A stretch of 64,000 bases of DNA from Cucumis sativus (lineage: Eukaryota; Streptophyta; Magnoliopsida; Cucurbitales; Cucurbitaceae), in assembly GCF_000004075.3 (NCBI RefSeq), contig NC_026660.2, forward strand, positions 12,710,001 to 12,774,000, written 5' to 3'. Below the pieces are notes generated by a model. It was not told the origin of the DNA, did no database searches, and saw nothing but the letters and a program-made list of their open reading frames with translations. The translations under genes and the position numbers were made by a program. The number at the start of each line of letters is the position of its first letter. Positions within the stretch are counted from its first letter, which is position 1. This document shows, piece after piece, positions 48,478 through 62,704 of this stretch.

Positions 48478-51460
48478 AAGGAAGAATCCGGTGCTTCTGT
48501 TGGACCCACCCATGGATGGTGGATTGGTTGGAAAGCAAATTCCTTAGGGCTATTTCTTCTTTTTCCTTTCTTTTCTTTTCTTCTTTTCCTTTTCTCCTAT
48601 CATTTGTATTTCTTAGGATATTTATAGGCATAAAATAGTCATTTATTTTCTTATATTTTATTATATGGGTTAATTTTGATCCATTTTAAAGTAGGTTTTC
48701 TAAAAACGTGTGTTAAGAAAACACTTTTCATTCTTTAAGTCTAAAAAACTTCAAGTTTATTAGGATTTATCTTTCAAAAATCAACAATATCAGTCCAACT
48801 TGATTGTGACATGATGTAGAGTTTGTATTTTATAAAAAACATTAAGCCTCTAATTTGTTTTATTTGGGTGTTTATCTAAAAAAATATATATCGTTCAAAC
48901 TCTAAACATTGGTTTTTACGCTATGAACTAAGTCGTTAATTACTAAATTTAAGTACAGTGACTATATTGTTTTATGGTAAAATGTAGAGGTTTAATGGTT
49001 TCAAGGTTGAAAGTACAAGGCTTAAATAGTGTCAAAATCAATTAACTAAATTGTTGTTTCAATAAAAGTTAAAGAACTCGGAGTAATTTTGAACATGTGT
49101 TGAAGTAAGTCGTCATTCGTTGCAATATTACATTCATATAATATAGTTAGGTATAGATATTTAAAAATAAATATAGGTCTCCAAACAATGGAAATATATA
49201 GTGTTTTGGAATGCTTTTTTAGTTTCTTTTTTGATACATCTAATAATGTAGAACTCTTCAAGCCTGGTGCAACACTTTTATTTGATAGGTTGATTTCATT
49301 GTATTTTATAAAACAATTGATTAAAAAACTACATAGTATCTAACTAGCAATCCTGATATAAGCACACGAAAACCAGTAGGAACCGAAGAATCCTTACAAG
49401 CATGTTTGCAAAGAAGTTGGGAAATAACAAAACCAAACTTACAATTAACGTTAAATATCGAATTACATGTAAGGTGACGATCAATGCCATTTGTCAGGTG
49501 TGGATATCAAACAAATAAATCAACATGAGTGTGCATAGTTAATTAGACAACCTTGATATTAAATACCAAATGGAACAACTCATACAAGTGAACCATTGCA
49601 CAGTTGACATCATCAATAAGTTCAACTCATCCAGACCCAACAACAAGGGAAGGACAAGCGCCAAACTGGTAAATAATGTTTAGATAGACCCTTTATCACA
49701 TCAAGGGCTTTTCATGTTTTTAATACCTCAATTCGATCTCACCTATTCACACACAACAAGAATGAGAGACCCAACAGAGTCACAGGCAACCCAGTTGATA
49801 CCACCATACTCAACACAATCGACCAGTGAGACATCAACATTTTATCTTCCAATGATTAAAACGAGAAGGAGACCACAATCCCATGACTCGACTAACTCAC
49901 CACCTTATACAACATGGGAGCCTTAACAACAAACAAACCAAAACTCCTCAATGTATAACGAATGTTCCAAGCCAATAGAGCATTACCCGAAAACATAGAG
50001 CGATTATAACTCATCATATTAAGACAATGCAAGACATCCCACGTAACGAGTCTCTCTACCTAGCCATAAAACTCCTTTAAGATCCAACCCCAACAATGGA
50101 CCAAACTCCAACAATCTCCGGCAAAACCCAAAAAACAATATAAAAAAATAAAAAATGAAGCTAAACACATTTTGTAAACTTACAAAACCTCGTAAGACAT
50201 GAGAAGATGATTCCACGCATTTTATGCAAAACAAACAAAAGAGATTTAGTGGAAACCTCTATTTAATTTGATGATATTGCACTCAATAGGGAAGATATAT
50301 CCTTACCCCATGCGAAACTCTAAGTTTCCGCATCGAATAGAATAGTGCATACTAATCAAGTAAGATGTGTTGTGACGGTTTTGAGACCAAACTCAAATAA
50401 TTAGCTCAATAACAATTTGTTGGTCCAAACCACAGTATACAAACCCACTCAAGATGATAATTGGACCGAGCTCAATAACCAAACCCAAAAAGCACAAAGC
50501 AACAACAAACATATAGGTCAAACAAATTCAGTTCAAGTAAGTTTCATGTAGAGTAGTTGATCTAAATTTAAACTCTATATGCAGAATATGTGATTCACAG
50601 TAACATTATAAAGTATCTGTATACAAATCTTCCCTAAACACGAAGAGTTGAGAAACAAGGCAGTGTTAATAGTTGAATATATATATAAATAAATAAAATA
50701 GGATCTAAACCTATTTACTGATTATCAAACTCTGCCAAATGTATATGGAAATGAAGCCTTCAAGGAAAACGAAACAAAAGAAACGACACGTCGGGGCCTA
50801 TAGGGCTCGTAAGTGACGTGGAAAGTAGGTCCCACACGGCGTTATTTTGGTACTGACCAATAGGAAAGCATGCACTGGAGGCCACTTCATCATCGAACGT
50901 GTAAAATGTTTGACTCCATGATGGAATTATATTACTTCACCTCTTCCCTTGTAGTTTTTCTCTCCTATACACACGCATATATATATATTGCTCAAACGTT
51001 AATATCTTTTATAAAAACGAGGTGCATATTTTATTAAATAAATCTAAATTATTAAACCATTAGCGTGCTAATTGATACGATTTTCCATCTTGAGAGTTTC
51101 AAATGTGTTTTATCACTTGTTAGTCATTGCACTAAAAAAAAACTCGTACATAAAGTGAAAAGTGGCAAATTTAGCAACCGCACATAAAACATATTAGTAG
51201 ACATAGCACAATGTAAATATTTTTTTTGTAGATATATCAAATTTCAGTTTAAATTCATAACCAATTAATAATAGATCACACAGCTCGTAAGAATCATAAA
51301 TAAGAAAATATATCAATGATAAAAGTCTATCGACAAAATATCTATTGTTAATAAATTTTGTTACATTTACGATTTTTTAAAGATGTTTTCTACACTACAT
51401 TATTAAATTTTCAAAAGTGATAACAATGTCACAACTTATCCAACGCACTCCAATTTTTTT

Positions 51461-51584
51461 TCACGATAGGAAATTTTGAATAACATAATTCGTTGAAGTC
51501 GATTGAGATAAAAATTATATGTTCACGATAGGAAATTTTGAATAACATAATTCGTTGAAGTCGATTGAAATAAAAATTATATAA
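51461..51584. repeat. 62-bp tandem duplication
   Basis: 'tcacgataggaaattttgaa...' starts at 51461 and again at 51523; over most of the unit the copies differ at one position, so the duplication is recent. Confidence 0.95.
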
Positions 51585-53241
51585 TATTATAATAACCACA
51601 TATAACTACCGTAAATATTAAATTAGTTATATAAAACATTATTACAAAAAAATTTCATCCATTACAATTTTTACTATTTTAAATTTACAATATTTTATAG
51701 TTTGCTACACAATATTAAATACTATTTTCATGTCAAACTAAAACAATTTACCCATCTCATTATTAAAATTACCCATGTAATTACCACCTCAAAAATTTAT
51801 ATATATATATGAATTAAAGATTTATTCCCTCGAAAATCGAATATTTAAAATTGGAACTCCACGTTCTCCAATGCCGAAGCATAAAAATGGGAATGTAACG
51901 GCACACCATAATTAAAACGGCTAAATTTTAATTTTAATTTTAACTTTACATATAAAAACTAAAAAGGCCATAGGGATGGATGGGTGGGTGAGTGGGTCCC
52001 GCAACTTTGGAGAAAGACGAGAGGGAGAGGAGGGGTTCACGGATGCTAAAACGACAGACAGGGATGTTAATAAACCCGTCCAACAGAAAAGCTAAGATAT
52101 CTCATTATTAAAGACGAGCGTCGACGTTGATTGCAATTTGCAAACTGGACTTTCCAGTGACCGCCATGTGACGCTAAACCAAACTCATTACCTTGCCTCT
52201 TAATCACTATTACTTGGACTTTTCGTCACTACTAATTCTAATCCAATCTCTTCCACATGCTTCGCCTTTTTCCCTTCATCTTCACTCTATACTAATAAAT
52301 CCAAAATGAAGTAAAAGGAATTTTTAATATTGCTCGATTATATCTAATTTCCTTCATTATAGAAAAGTATGTGTAAGCTTTTGTTTCATTATATAAACTT
52401 GCAAGAATATTACCTTTAATACTCGTCAAGATGATGATGAATACATTAGATTCTTATACCTTTTGCATTCATTCAGAACCTCAACGGATATTATTCAATG
52501 TTCTAAAGATTGTCACAATGGTAATTTTATGCATTTTTTCAAGATATATGTAATATTCTAATATATACTAGGTATTTAGAATTTCAAAAAGTTCTACATC
52601 AAAAGAAAAATACCTGTGTGCATTTACTATTTTGTTGCATTGTCTAATCAAAATTTGTCGATTAATGTTTTATTCTTCTATATGAACGGTGAAAAGAAAT
52701 CAAGTTGTAGTAAAGAGGAAAAAGTATTCCGTAAAATTAAAATCAATCATTATTGTTTTTGGGAAGTTTCAACATTCTGTTCAGATATTAAAAAAAAATG
52801 CATCGATTCAGATAGCCCAAACGTGACAGCCAAAATTTCAACCAACGAAAGTAAATAAAAATATATAATATAATATATATAAATGAATAAATGAAGAACT
52901 CAAAATAATAATGGCCTAAGGCCTTGCAAATTCAGCAAGATCCACCAGCAATTTACACAAATAATATGTTCCTTCCTACCACTGTATTACCAATTCCAAA
53001 CAAGAACAAATGATTTGGGAAATAAACGAGAGGAATCAGCCACGAAAAAGGAAAAAAAAATCATGTAGAAGACTCAGAGAAAACAGAGATGTAAATTAAA
53101 TTACATTTTTCAACCATCAGTGTATATATATGAATTTTATTACTCGATCGACATGTATATCCAGTATAAACACACGAAGAACTAACCGAAAGAGTACGAC
53201 GACGAATCTAACTTCCAAAAAATGAATCAAGTGAAACGAAA

Positions 53242-53598
53242 TCAACTTCTGCAGCGAGTAATAGCGCTGCAACCACGGGTGTAAGGATTCGCCTGAGCAC
53301 CTGGTCTGCAGTTGTAATAAGAAGCACCACGACGAGAGCAAGGAACATTGTTCCTCCTAAGAGCACCGTAGCTTATGTAACGAGTAGTCGCCAGAATTCG
53401 GCGATTGATCTCAGAGTCCATCTGGAACTCCATTCCGAAACCGAAATCATCGTTGTCGTCGAAGAAATCGGACGTGGTGGGAACGAAGAGAAGCTCGTGG
53501 TCGCCAGAGAAATCGACGGCGGCCGCCATGGAGAAGACAAAATGAGGAGCGAGAATGAGGAAGACGGCAAGGAGAGAAGAAACGCGTGAGATTCCCAT
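53242..53598 (-). CDS. RALF peptide hormone precursor
   Basis: Rapid alkalinization factor precursor of 118 residues, intronless. RALFs are secreted, cysteine-rich peptides that signal through CrRLK1L receptor kinases such as FERONIA and raise apoplastic pH. An N-terminal hydrophobic signal peptide covers about residues 1-23. An acidic propeptide follows, then the subtilase cleavage site RRIL (66-69) and a mature peptide of about 49 residues with the YISY receptor-binding motif (74-77) and 'YGALRRNNVPCSRRGASYY'. The four conserved cysteines are C87, C97, C110 and C116. Canonical features are complete and resemble the RALF1/22/33 subgroup; the exact orthologue is not assigned. It stands alone, with a TATA-like 'tttatattc' about 65 bp upstream. 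Confidence 0.97.
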   Translation of the reverse strand: MGISRVSSLLAVFLILAPHFVFSMAAAVDFSGDHELLFVPTTSDFFDDNDDFGFGMEFQMDSEINRRILATTRYISYGALRRNNVPCSRRGASYYNCRPGAQANPYTRGCSAITRCRS

Positions 53599-56500
53599 TT
53601 TTGGAGGATGAATACAAAAGTCCCGTTGGTTTCGAGAGGAACGGAGATGAAAGTGGTGCGTGAATATAAAGTGAAGGGTTATAGAGAAATGCCACTGTTT
53701 TGCATATTAATTACGAGAATGCCACTTGACATTCACGCGCTTGAATTATAGTTTTTCTTTTTCCCTTTTATGATTATATTATGAATGTGAAGAAATTTAT
53801 TGGCACCCACTAATTGCAAAGACTTTGGCCTTATTTTCGGCTTTTTAATTTGTTGCCGGCAATTGCCGAAAATAAATCAATTAAATATATTGTTTTATAA
53901 AATTTATATTAATTAAACTACCAAATTAATCATTACGTTAATTTAAACTCTAGTTTTTATAATTAAATCAACTTCAAATAATTATAATTTAAGAAAATAT
54001 GAAGTGGCCAAAATTTATAATCATAATGTGTAAATGGTGTTTTTTTTAATCATTGTTGAAAAACAAAAAAGTAGTTAAAAGTATTATTCATTTCAGCATA
54101 TTTTATTTCTTCCATTTTTATGAGATTCAAAATTAATCTTGCGTTTAATTTAGGATTAACTCTTAATTTTTTTTATAAGAAAATGGTCTCTCTGTCTTTA
54201 CTTTATAGAGACTGAAATGTATTCTACATGAAAAATATTGCTTTTATTTTGCTAAAAAGAAAAATTAACTTCAAACTAAGAAGAGAAAAAAACGTAAAAA
54301 TTAAACTATTAAAACTAAAGTTAGAGATTAAATTGTTAAAAAAATTATGTAATGAATTTTAGTTTTTAGTGATTTTGTTGGTTGGTCAAATTTTTGTAAT
54401 TTTGAAAATCTCATTTTATTTTTATAATTTAGTTAATTAATATTTGTGGTCTTCTTAGGTGTGCAATACAAATACAAGGTTGGATTTTTTAGTCAAATTA
54501 AAAAGAAATGAAAAAAATATTTTCATTTGTTTTTTTTTCTTTAATATTATTGAAAGATATACTAACAAAACAATAATTTTAGAGGTAAAATAACAATATG
54601 TTTTGAATACATTATCAAATGTTTAATTAAAAAAATATGTTAATTTGAGACAAAATATAGTTTTCGACTAAGTAGTTTATGAAGCGTATTTAAAACAATT
54701 TTTATAAAAATAGTTTTAAAAACATCTGTTTTTTATAAACAATTGAAACTGATATGGAATGATACTTGATTTTCAAAAAAAGAAAGTACAAAATTGAACT
54801 CCAACCTTAAGAGATTTTTTGGTAAACAACTTTCTGTCTGTTAGAAGATTTACCGATGTGATTGAAAAATCAGCAAATGCAATGCGTGTGTTTTTGTATA
54901 GTTGAAATTCAAATCTATAGATTGGTGCTATTCATGAGTTTATCTAATACTATATGGTTTTTTTCATGATATACAAAAGGAAGTTTGGATACGTCTTTAC
55001 ATTACATTATATATATATAGAATTTGGAGGACAGCTCATTGATTGGGAATTTTTGAAAATTGTGTTATATATTTTGTTTGTTTATTATAAAATTGACTTA
55101 AAATAAAAGTTGACAATGCACGTCTACAAACCAACACAGCCCATTTTTCATAAAATAAAACTAGCCAATATTTATATTTACATTAAGTCGTTTGTTCAAT
55201 TTCGGCTAAAGGATATGAAGCGTTGCTCACTTCTCTAAACTTTCTAGGCAAATACTAAATTATAAATCACATTCTATGACTTCAGCTTCATTTTTTATAT
55301 ATATATACTTCAAACGTAAATGTGATAGGGTGTATCAATTTATCAACTTTCAATTTTTAATCTTATCAAATTGAACCATAAACATTGAGGACACTCGGTT
55401 GAATTGCCTGGGCATTAATGAGAATTTTTATTTGGTGTACAATTTGCGAACGAGACGCCTCGCTACACCTTGCCTAGTTCTCGTATTGTTGTTTTTTTTA
55501 CTCATATTATTATTCCATATCTCAACTATATTTAAAGTGAAAACTTGTTAAAATGACAAAAAAAAACAATTAAAATATTTTGTACAAGTTTAGTTTTAAT
55601 CATGTTAATAGTTATTTACGTCGAATGCAATATCCATAAAGTCAAAAGTTTGAGATTAAAATCGACATAATTGACCGGTACAATTTTAAAATTGAATTAT
55701 TTTTATATATAAATTATTATCGAATGCATATCTAACTAAAAGGTAGGCGTTAAATAAAATTTGAAGAGCCATTCATATTGATCTACCAAGTTGAGTACAG
55801 TGCCAAATCTTTCTGTCATGTTGGCTGTTCTTTCAATACACACCAAGGTTGGTGAGGATGAAGGCTTCGTTTAATCAACCACTTCACTTCATCCTCTCAC
55901 CTTATAAAGAAATAGCTAGCTCTTGAATATGGATTTTAATATTTTGTTGGAGAATAATAATGTTTTTATGTTGTTGACCAATTGCAGAGGACTAAAATGG
56001 AATTAATGTTGCATACTACAGATAAAATTACAATGTCATATGGTAGAAAGGGATTAGAAAGGTTTAGATTAATGTGAAAATGAGTCGATAGAATTCCAAA
56101 AGACAGATAAGTAAGAAGAAGGAAAAGAAGAGGATGATCTGTAGAGAAAGTAATGCCAGTTAAGAGGACAGCAAACCATTGACAACGAGAGGGCAAATCA
56201 GGTGCCATCTCATTTTATGGCAATCCTACTTACACGTGTTCATTACCAATTTGCTCTTTTTATATTTATATAATTTTGTATTTGGTAAATTTGTAAAAAC
56301 ATTATAAACTTTTTTAAATCTATAGATATACACGTTCATAAATACTCATATATTAAGGGAATGGTTTTGAAAATTTTGGTATGTTTACATCGTTTTTTTT
56401 TTCAAATAATTTTTATTGTGATATTTATGTGTGAATTAAGAAATTTTGTTTTAAAATGACAAAAATCAGTTAAAGTATTATAAAATATCACTTTTTCTTA

Positions 56501-56967
56501 TGGAATAGAACAGTGATAGAATTATAAGTTATAGACAACAATAATTTATTAGTGAAACAAACACATTTGTACAAATAATTAATTTGGTCAATGATTTTTC
56601 TAAAATACGGTTAAAAAGTATTTGAACTAGTTTTTTTCAAAAATCTACTTTTCAAAACTCAAAATGGATGTATTTTTTAAAATATTGGGAAGAAATAAAA
56701 AGGAAGATTTACTAATTGTAAAGTTTTAAAATCGCAATAATTAATGAGAAACGTTTTGGACACGTGGGTATACACATGCGTGGATGTTTAAGAAGGCAGC
56801 TGTTGACATCAATAGCCAAACGTGTGAAGGGTAATTAATAAGGCCTTCGTATTACTACTAACATACGCGTCTGTATAACATATATTACGTATACGTATAT
56901 TTAAATAAATAGCCAAAATACCTTTTACGTCTCTTTGCTTTATTTTCTACTTCATCACAATTTTACT

Positions 56968-57175
56968 TGCATTTCAGTTTTATTTTAATCTACACAATAA
57001 TTTTTATTATTTTATATTTTTAAGATTAGTTTTTGCATTTCAGTTTTATTTTAATCTACACAATAAATTTTATTATTTTATACTTTTAAGATTAGTTTTT
57101 GCATTTCAGTTTTATTTTCATCTACACAATAAATTTTATTATTTTATAATTTTATATTTTTAAGATTAGTTTTTA
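56968..57175. repeat. Three-copy 66-bp tandem repeat
   Basis: 'tgcatttcagttttatttt' begins units at 56968, 57034 and 57100. The first two units are nearly identical; the third contains a short insertion. Confidence 0.92.
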
Positions 57176-57580
57176 TCCATAGGGACTTCTAATAATTGAC
57201 ATGTAAGTTTTAATTCAATCATTATACCATAATGTAAATCTTTTCGACTTTCGCAATTAAATTTGGATGGAGAAAAACATACATCCATCTATGAATAATC
57301 TTTGGAAGGTGAATGAATTTCTTATAGTTCTATTTATAGATATTATTCAATGGTGTTTAATTAAAATATTATCTTTTTATCTAATGTGTCTAATAAAATA
57401 ATATCGTTAAAGCGATAAAATAGTATATAATCCAAGTATGTCACATTAATAATAATATTGTATTTAAAATAAATCTAACGTCGTAATCATAGTACATCAA
57501 ATAACGTCACCTTCCATCATTTAGGAAACCTATGAATTGACCATGATTAGTAGACTAAATTGAAATGCAAAAAGGGAGCA

Positions 57581-57609
57581 AAAAAAAAAAAAAAAACACA
57601 CACACACAA
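57581..57609. repeat. A-run plus CA microsatellite
   Basis: A homopolymer A tract passes directly into (CA)n. It is likely length-polymorphic. Confidence 0.9.
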
Positions 57610-60600
57610 ACTTGTTTCCTTGAAATTTTCTCCTTCAAAATTTATTCACATCGATGATATATGAATTTCGAATGTGTCATTTTCTTTTACGTGTTTAAAG
57701 CTCAACATATTAACTTCCACTCAATTACTAATGACAACCTAATTAAAACATTTAATCAATCTATCGTCAATGTTTATAGCTTTTGTTATAATATATATGT
57801 TGATTCATTGGTGCAAAATCTTGGCAAAGCAAGATGTATCTTATCTCCACGGTAAATTTATATCTTAAGCGGAAAGAGAATTTGCATGCATGCAATGAGA
57901 AAACATATACCATTGTGATGTAAAATATATCCACTATGATACTTGAGTCATAAGGTAATAATAAAAATACAATATTTGATATGTTCCGGTTGGAGAACTT
58001 AACTTATTCACATTGTTTTATGTTGTATTTATAGGTATTGACTATAGGGTTTCAACTTGGTTGGTTGTATGTGAACTTCTTTTTGGGTTGAAGCCGACTG
58101 AATCAATATCCTTACCATATATTTTAGGGTCGAGTCCTCTTATAACCTAGCCCACATCAGACTCTTAGCCTTTTGGGCCTCCATTAGAGGCTCACCCTTG
58201 GTTGGGATCAAGGTTGTCTTCGGTGCTTATTTTTCTTTGACCATCTTATCATTGATGAGAGGATCCACCCATAACCATACACATACATTGAACGAAAATG
58301 ATAATTTAAAAAATCAAAGAATAAACAAAGTAAGAGAGTATTGGGAAACAAAATAAGTCAAATGCTAAGTCATAGATTGAAGCAAACAATAGAGAGTGAC
58401 GTGAATACGTGATGGAGTACTAAATAGTTTATTTTCATCCAATGTACTGATAATAAAAATATTTTATAATTAATTAATTAATCTTTGGGTAAGGTTTAGA
58501 GTATCAATATAACTTCTACAATCGTAGTCATTACTATTCCTATTGACATACTAACAATAAGAATATACTTTTGATTATTGGTAAGAAGTTTAAAAGTATC
58601 AATAATTTTTCTTTGAAAAAGTACAACTTTAACAAATATTTTATTAAACATAGATTCTACTATATTAGTAACGATGTTTAATCTATGTAGTGTATTTTAT
58701 TTAACACAAACTCTACTATATTAGCAATGACTTTTATAGAAAAAGATAAGGAAAAATACCGTTTTAGTCATCGAGTTTTCATTATTATGTGCGTTAGGTG
58801 TGTTTGGTCGATGAATTTTAAAAAAGGATTTTTTTAGTCTCAATGTTTTTAGTGATAGGTTTAATAGGTTCTTCAACACTTCAAATACAAAAGGAAATAC
58901 GAATAATAAGGGATATAACAATGTTTTTATGGGTCATTTTGAGAAATAACAAAACCATTTTTTTTTTATTTCTAGCAAATGACATTTTTTTGCATGGCAT
59001 GGTATTTTATAAAATACCAAAATACTCACATTCCCTAACTGTAATTATTTCGTCTCTGCATTGTAATTAATTTGTGTTATGGGTTATATATTCATAACTT
59101 CTTCCTAATATCTTCTTCTTCCTAATATCTTGGGTCTCAAATTTATTCCGTCATATTGATTTAAAATGACCAAATTAAATTTGGATTTCAAAATAACGTC
59201 AAATACTTTTCAAATTAACAAAATTATTAATTATTTTTCAAAATTACAAAATTTCAACCATAAATTTTATTGAATTTCAAAATAACAAAATTATTAATTT
59301 TGAACTATTGGATAATAATAAATTTTGTATCAACCTAACATTAGTTAAATTTTAAAATAATAATTTTGTTATTTTTCAAAATTGGAGAATCTAACCAAAT
59401 TATTGATTTTAGATTAATTGTTTGAATATCAGTTAATTGTTTGAATATCAAGATAACCAAAATATTGATTATTTTGAAATCGAGAGAATCTCAACTATTA
59501 ATTATATCTTAAAAGAACCTCAATAGCTACAACCGTAACTATCGTGAAATAATATTTGTGTCTGTTTTGAAGTAATTTATTAGAGGATTTTTAACTGTTC
59601 AACAATCTATTCCCTTTCTTTTTGTACTTTCTCTTTGTATTATCTTTTGTATATTTTACCTTTTTCTTTATCTTTCGTATTATCTTTGGATATTCTACCT
59701 CGTTACTATGATCTTGCGTTTTAAATAATTGCATGTAAGTTATATTATACTGAAAAAATATAAGCATTTTGATCAAAAGTTGTTAAAGTATAATTATATT
59801 ACTTTTGATCTTTCTCTCTTATTCATTCCTTTTGATTTCAATCTTTATTCATTTGGTTGTTCGTTTGTAGAAGAATAAAATAAATAGATTTAAAAGAAAA
59901 CTATTTTATATTTGGGTTTTTCCAACCAAATATGTTAAATTAAAGTATTATTTTTAAATTAAATATCCCATAAATCTAGTTAATCTAATTGGTATTAAAA
60001 TACAAATTATTAATATAAGAACAAAATATTTTTCCAACCAAATGGAATATTCCATAAATCATTTAATTTATATTAAAATTCAAATTATTAAAAAAAAAAT
60101 AAACAAAATCTTTTTACATTATGTTAAATTAAATTATTATTTTTTAAACACAAATATATTATAAATATATTATACTTTAAACTAAATCAAATTTATTAAA
60201 ATAAAACCCTATAATTATTAAACCCTCCTGACCACAATTAATTTTCTTTAGTTTTTTTTTTCTTTTTAAATTTTAGACTTAATATATACATAATTTCATG
60301 GGCTTCCTTTTGGCACATAATTTCATGTCATGTTGGTAGTAGCTTGTAACCACATTGCTTTTCAATTTTCTTAATTATGTAATTTCATGTTAATTTAGGT
60401 TTCTTCGAGTTCCAATATAAAATTGTATCGGTCCATATCAATCTCATTTCTAACTCTAGAGGTCTATCCTACCTCCTCCCCGTCATAATTATATGAATTA
60501 TAAATGAGATCCTATAACTCGTAATTAAACTGTTCATTCAACCTCTTATTTAATTCAATTTCAACTTGCACATTTAATTATAAAATAGGCAAAGTTGGTC

Positions 60601-61069
60601 TATCTTTCACATTTTAGAATGAAACATCTCTAGAGGAAGTTCATGACTTAATCAAATAACCTAAATCGAAAAAAATTAATAAACATAAACATTATTATTT
60701 GTGAAAACTAAAATTAAAGCTTAAGAAACAAATATTAGCGAGGCGGAGGCCGATGAAGAAAAAAATCACTACTATGAAGACACATATTAAGTAGCCATGG
60801 TTGGTGGGTTTCTCAAAACTATCTCAAGCGTGAGAAAGAGACCGAGTAAATGTGGGTTTTTAGAGTTTTATTTTATTTAATTACTAAAAACAAAAACCCA
60901 CTTCGACAAGTTTTAATCTATTATTCAATATACACTGACTAACAAAAGGTAAAATTTTAAAATTCATGGACGAAAAAGGGTATTTTTCACTAAAGATAAT
61001 TATAATGCCAGCGTGGAAAATTAGAAAAAATAAATCCCTCCCACCCTGGGAATGTATAAAAATCAACAT

Positions 61070-61159
61070 TGGGCCGCATAACGGCCCAAAAGAGATATAT
61101 CATTTCGGCCCAAAAGTTATATATATATATAGCATTTTAGGTTTTTGATCAAACCCTAG
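61070..61159 (+). promoter_or_regulatory. Ribosomal-protein-type promoter: three site II elements and a telo-box
   Basis: TGGGCC (61070-61075) and two GGCCCA (61083-61088, 61107-61112) are site II elements, followed by a TATA-like 'tatatatatatag' tract and AAACCCTAG (61151-61159), one base from the telo-box. Site II plus telo-box is the established layout of plant ribosomal protein promoters and fits the S21 gene downstream. Confidence 0.75.
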
Positions 61160-61332
61160 TTCTCTTCCTTACCTTTGCTGCCGACTGGTATTAACTATTG
61201 GACTTTTTCCCGATTCCTCTAGCTGTTTGTTCATTCGTATGTGTGTTAGAAGTTAAATTTCTTGGCGTTAATTCATCGTTTACTTGCCGAAGCAGGTTTT
61301 TATTAGATTTTTGATCAAACATCAAAGCCAAA

Positions 61333-62704
61333 ATGCAGAACGAAGAAGGAAAGATTACCGAGCTTTACATTCCTAGGAAGTGGTGCGTAATCAACCTATT
61401 CTTCTTGATTTTTTTTTTTACTATTTCTTAGAACTCTTTTACGAATTTTGTTTGTGATATGTTATTTCAGCTCTGCCACAAATCGACTCATTACTTCCAA
61501 GGATCACGCCTCGGTTCAGATTAACATTGGGCACTTGGACGAGAATGGCATCTACACAGGCCAATTCTCCACTTTTGCTCTCTGCGGTTTCATCCGTGCT
61601 CAGGTTCGATTTCTCTATGTATAATATTGGCTGCACTTTTTCTTGTTTATTATGTGATTTTTTTAACCACTGGCTGCTTCACTCGCTTCTAAGCATTGTA
61701 TTATTGGAATTGCTTTCTGTATGTCCATAACTTGATTTATTGTATGAATCGGTAAGGATAATTTTGTGTATGTGTTTATTTCGAATTTAGTTGCTAACCT
61801 AAATATTGTTCATGATTTGATGTGCTTCATTTTTATTTTTAAGATTTACATTCTTAGGAAGTTTTCTGTTGACCACTCTTATCATCCATTCAACTATTTT
61901 ATCTGAGGACTCACAAATCAGCTAATATCCCAAGCCTTGCCGAAATCTTCACATTCGTCAAACCTTGGTCTATAATATTTAATCTTTAATTTAGCTCTCC
62001 AGAGAAATCATTATAGCATAGAAAGGAAACGGAAGAGAAATTATGTATTAGTATCATTGATTACAGTTTTTAAATGATATGAAATCATTTAACGGATAGG
62101 AAAAGGATCAGATTTGATTCTTATATTTGATTACGATCTCACTCGAACACAGGATGTCATAGAGGTTCTACAAATACGTCCTTTATTTTTGAAGATTCGA
62201 GTACGTTGATTTAACATACACAATTCGTGTATGATGTTGATTGTATTACCTTGTGTACTATCTTTCATATGAACATGTGAAGATAATTTTCAACATATAA
62301 ATTTTTGCAAGGATGGATTTTGATATTTTGAAGTATATCAATTTAGTCTTTTGACATCATTGTTTCCTCCACACAAAATCTCATTGAAGTTAGCGGGTAA
62401 AGTTTTACATTAATTACTGTCACAATTCTCAAAAACTTGTTTGTCATACTTCGTACATATTCAGGTATGATTGTTTGAAATCCAAATGTTCTCATTGTAG
62501 AGGATAAATAAAACTTAAAGGTTTGGAAACTAAATGAATACTTGTTTGTTTTATAACACGAAGATCGTGTATGTCACGAGTATTAATTTTTAGTATATAC
62601 AACGAAGTTAATCTCTTGGCTCGATATTTATTCGACAGGGAGATGCAGACAGTGCATTGGATAGGTTGTGGCAGAAGAAGAAAGCCGAAGTTCGCCAACA
62701 GTAG
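61333..62704 (+). CDS. RPS21: Ribosomal protein eS21 (S21e) of the cytosolic 40S subunit (three exons)
   Basis: Small-subunit ribosomal protein of 82 residues, the normal family length. Coding exons: 61333-61382, 61471-61603, 62639-62704, with GT/AG borders. The first intron splits the Cys codon in 'YIPRKC|SATNR', and the second falls after 'GFIRAQ'. Recognisable stretches are [16 protein letters not shown], '[20 protein letters not shown]', '[15 protein letters not shown]' and '[20 protein letters not shown]', with a second Q before the stop. The start is fixed by conservation of MQNE. The second intron is about 1 kb, long for so small a gene, and no repeat was recognised in it. Regulation by site II/telo-box elements is likely. 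Confidence 0.97.

Larger units (their letters stand above)
47750..53241. other. Intergenic DNA between PRMT4 and the RALF gene
   Basis: No gene recognised. The first about 250 bp is the PRMT4 leader and promoter side. Scattered GC-richer patches with ACGT-core motifs occur at 48380-48520, 50790-50850 and 52000-52200; they look promoter-like but no gene could be attached. A 62-bp tandem duplication lies at 51461-51584. Frames such as 49714-49926 have no known domain. Confidence 0.4.
53600..61060. other. Long AT-rich intergenic region
   Basis: About 7.4 kb with no recognisable gene. It contains a three-copy 66-bp repeat (56968-57175), an A-run followed by a CA microsatellite near 57580-57610 and simple AT-rich tracts. 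Small frames (for example 55966-56208, 57661-57855) show no known domain and have AT-rich codons. A small RNA gene cannot be excluded by eye. Confidence 0.45.

Noticed and set aside
49714-49926. 70-codon frame between PRMT4 and RALF
   Set aside because: Ser/Thr/Pro-rich with no recognisable domain, promoter or splice context; chance is the simplest explanation.
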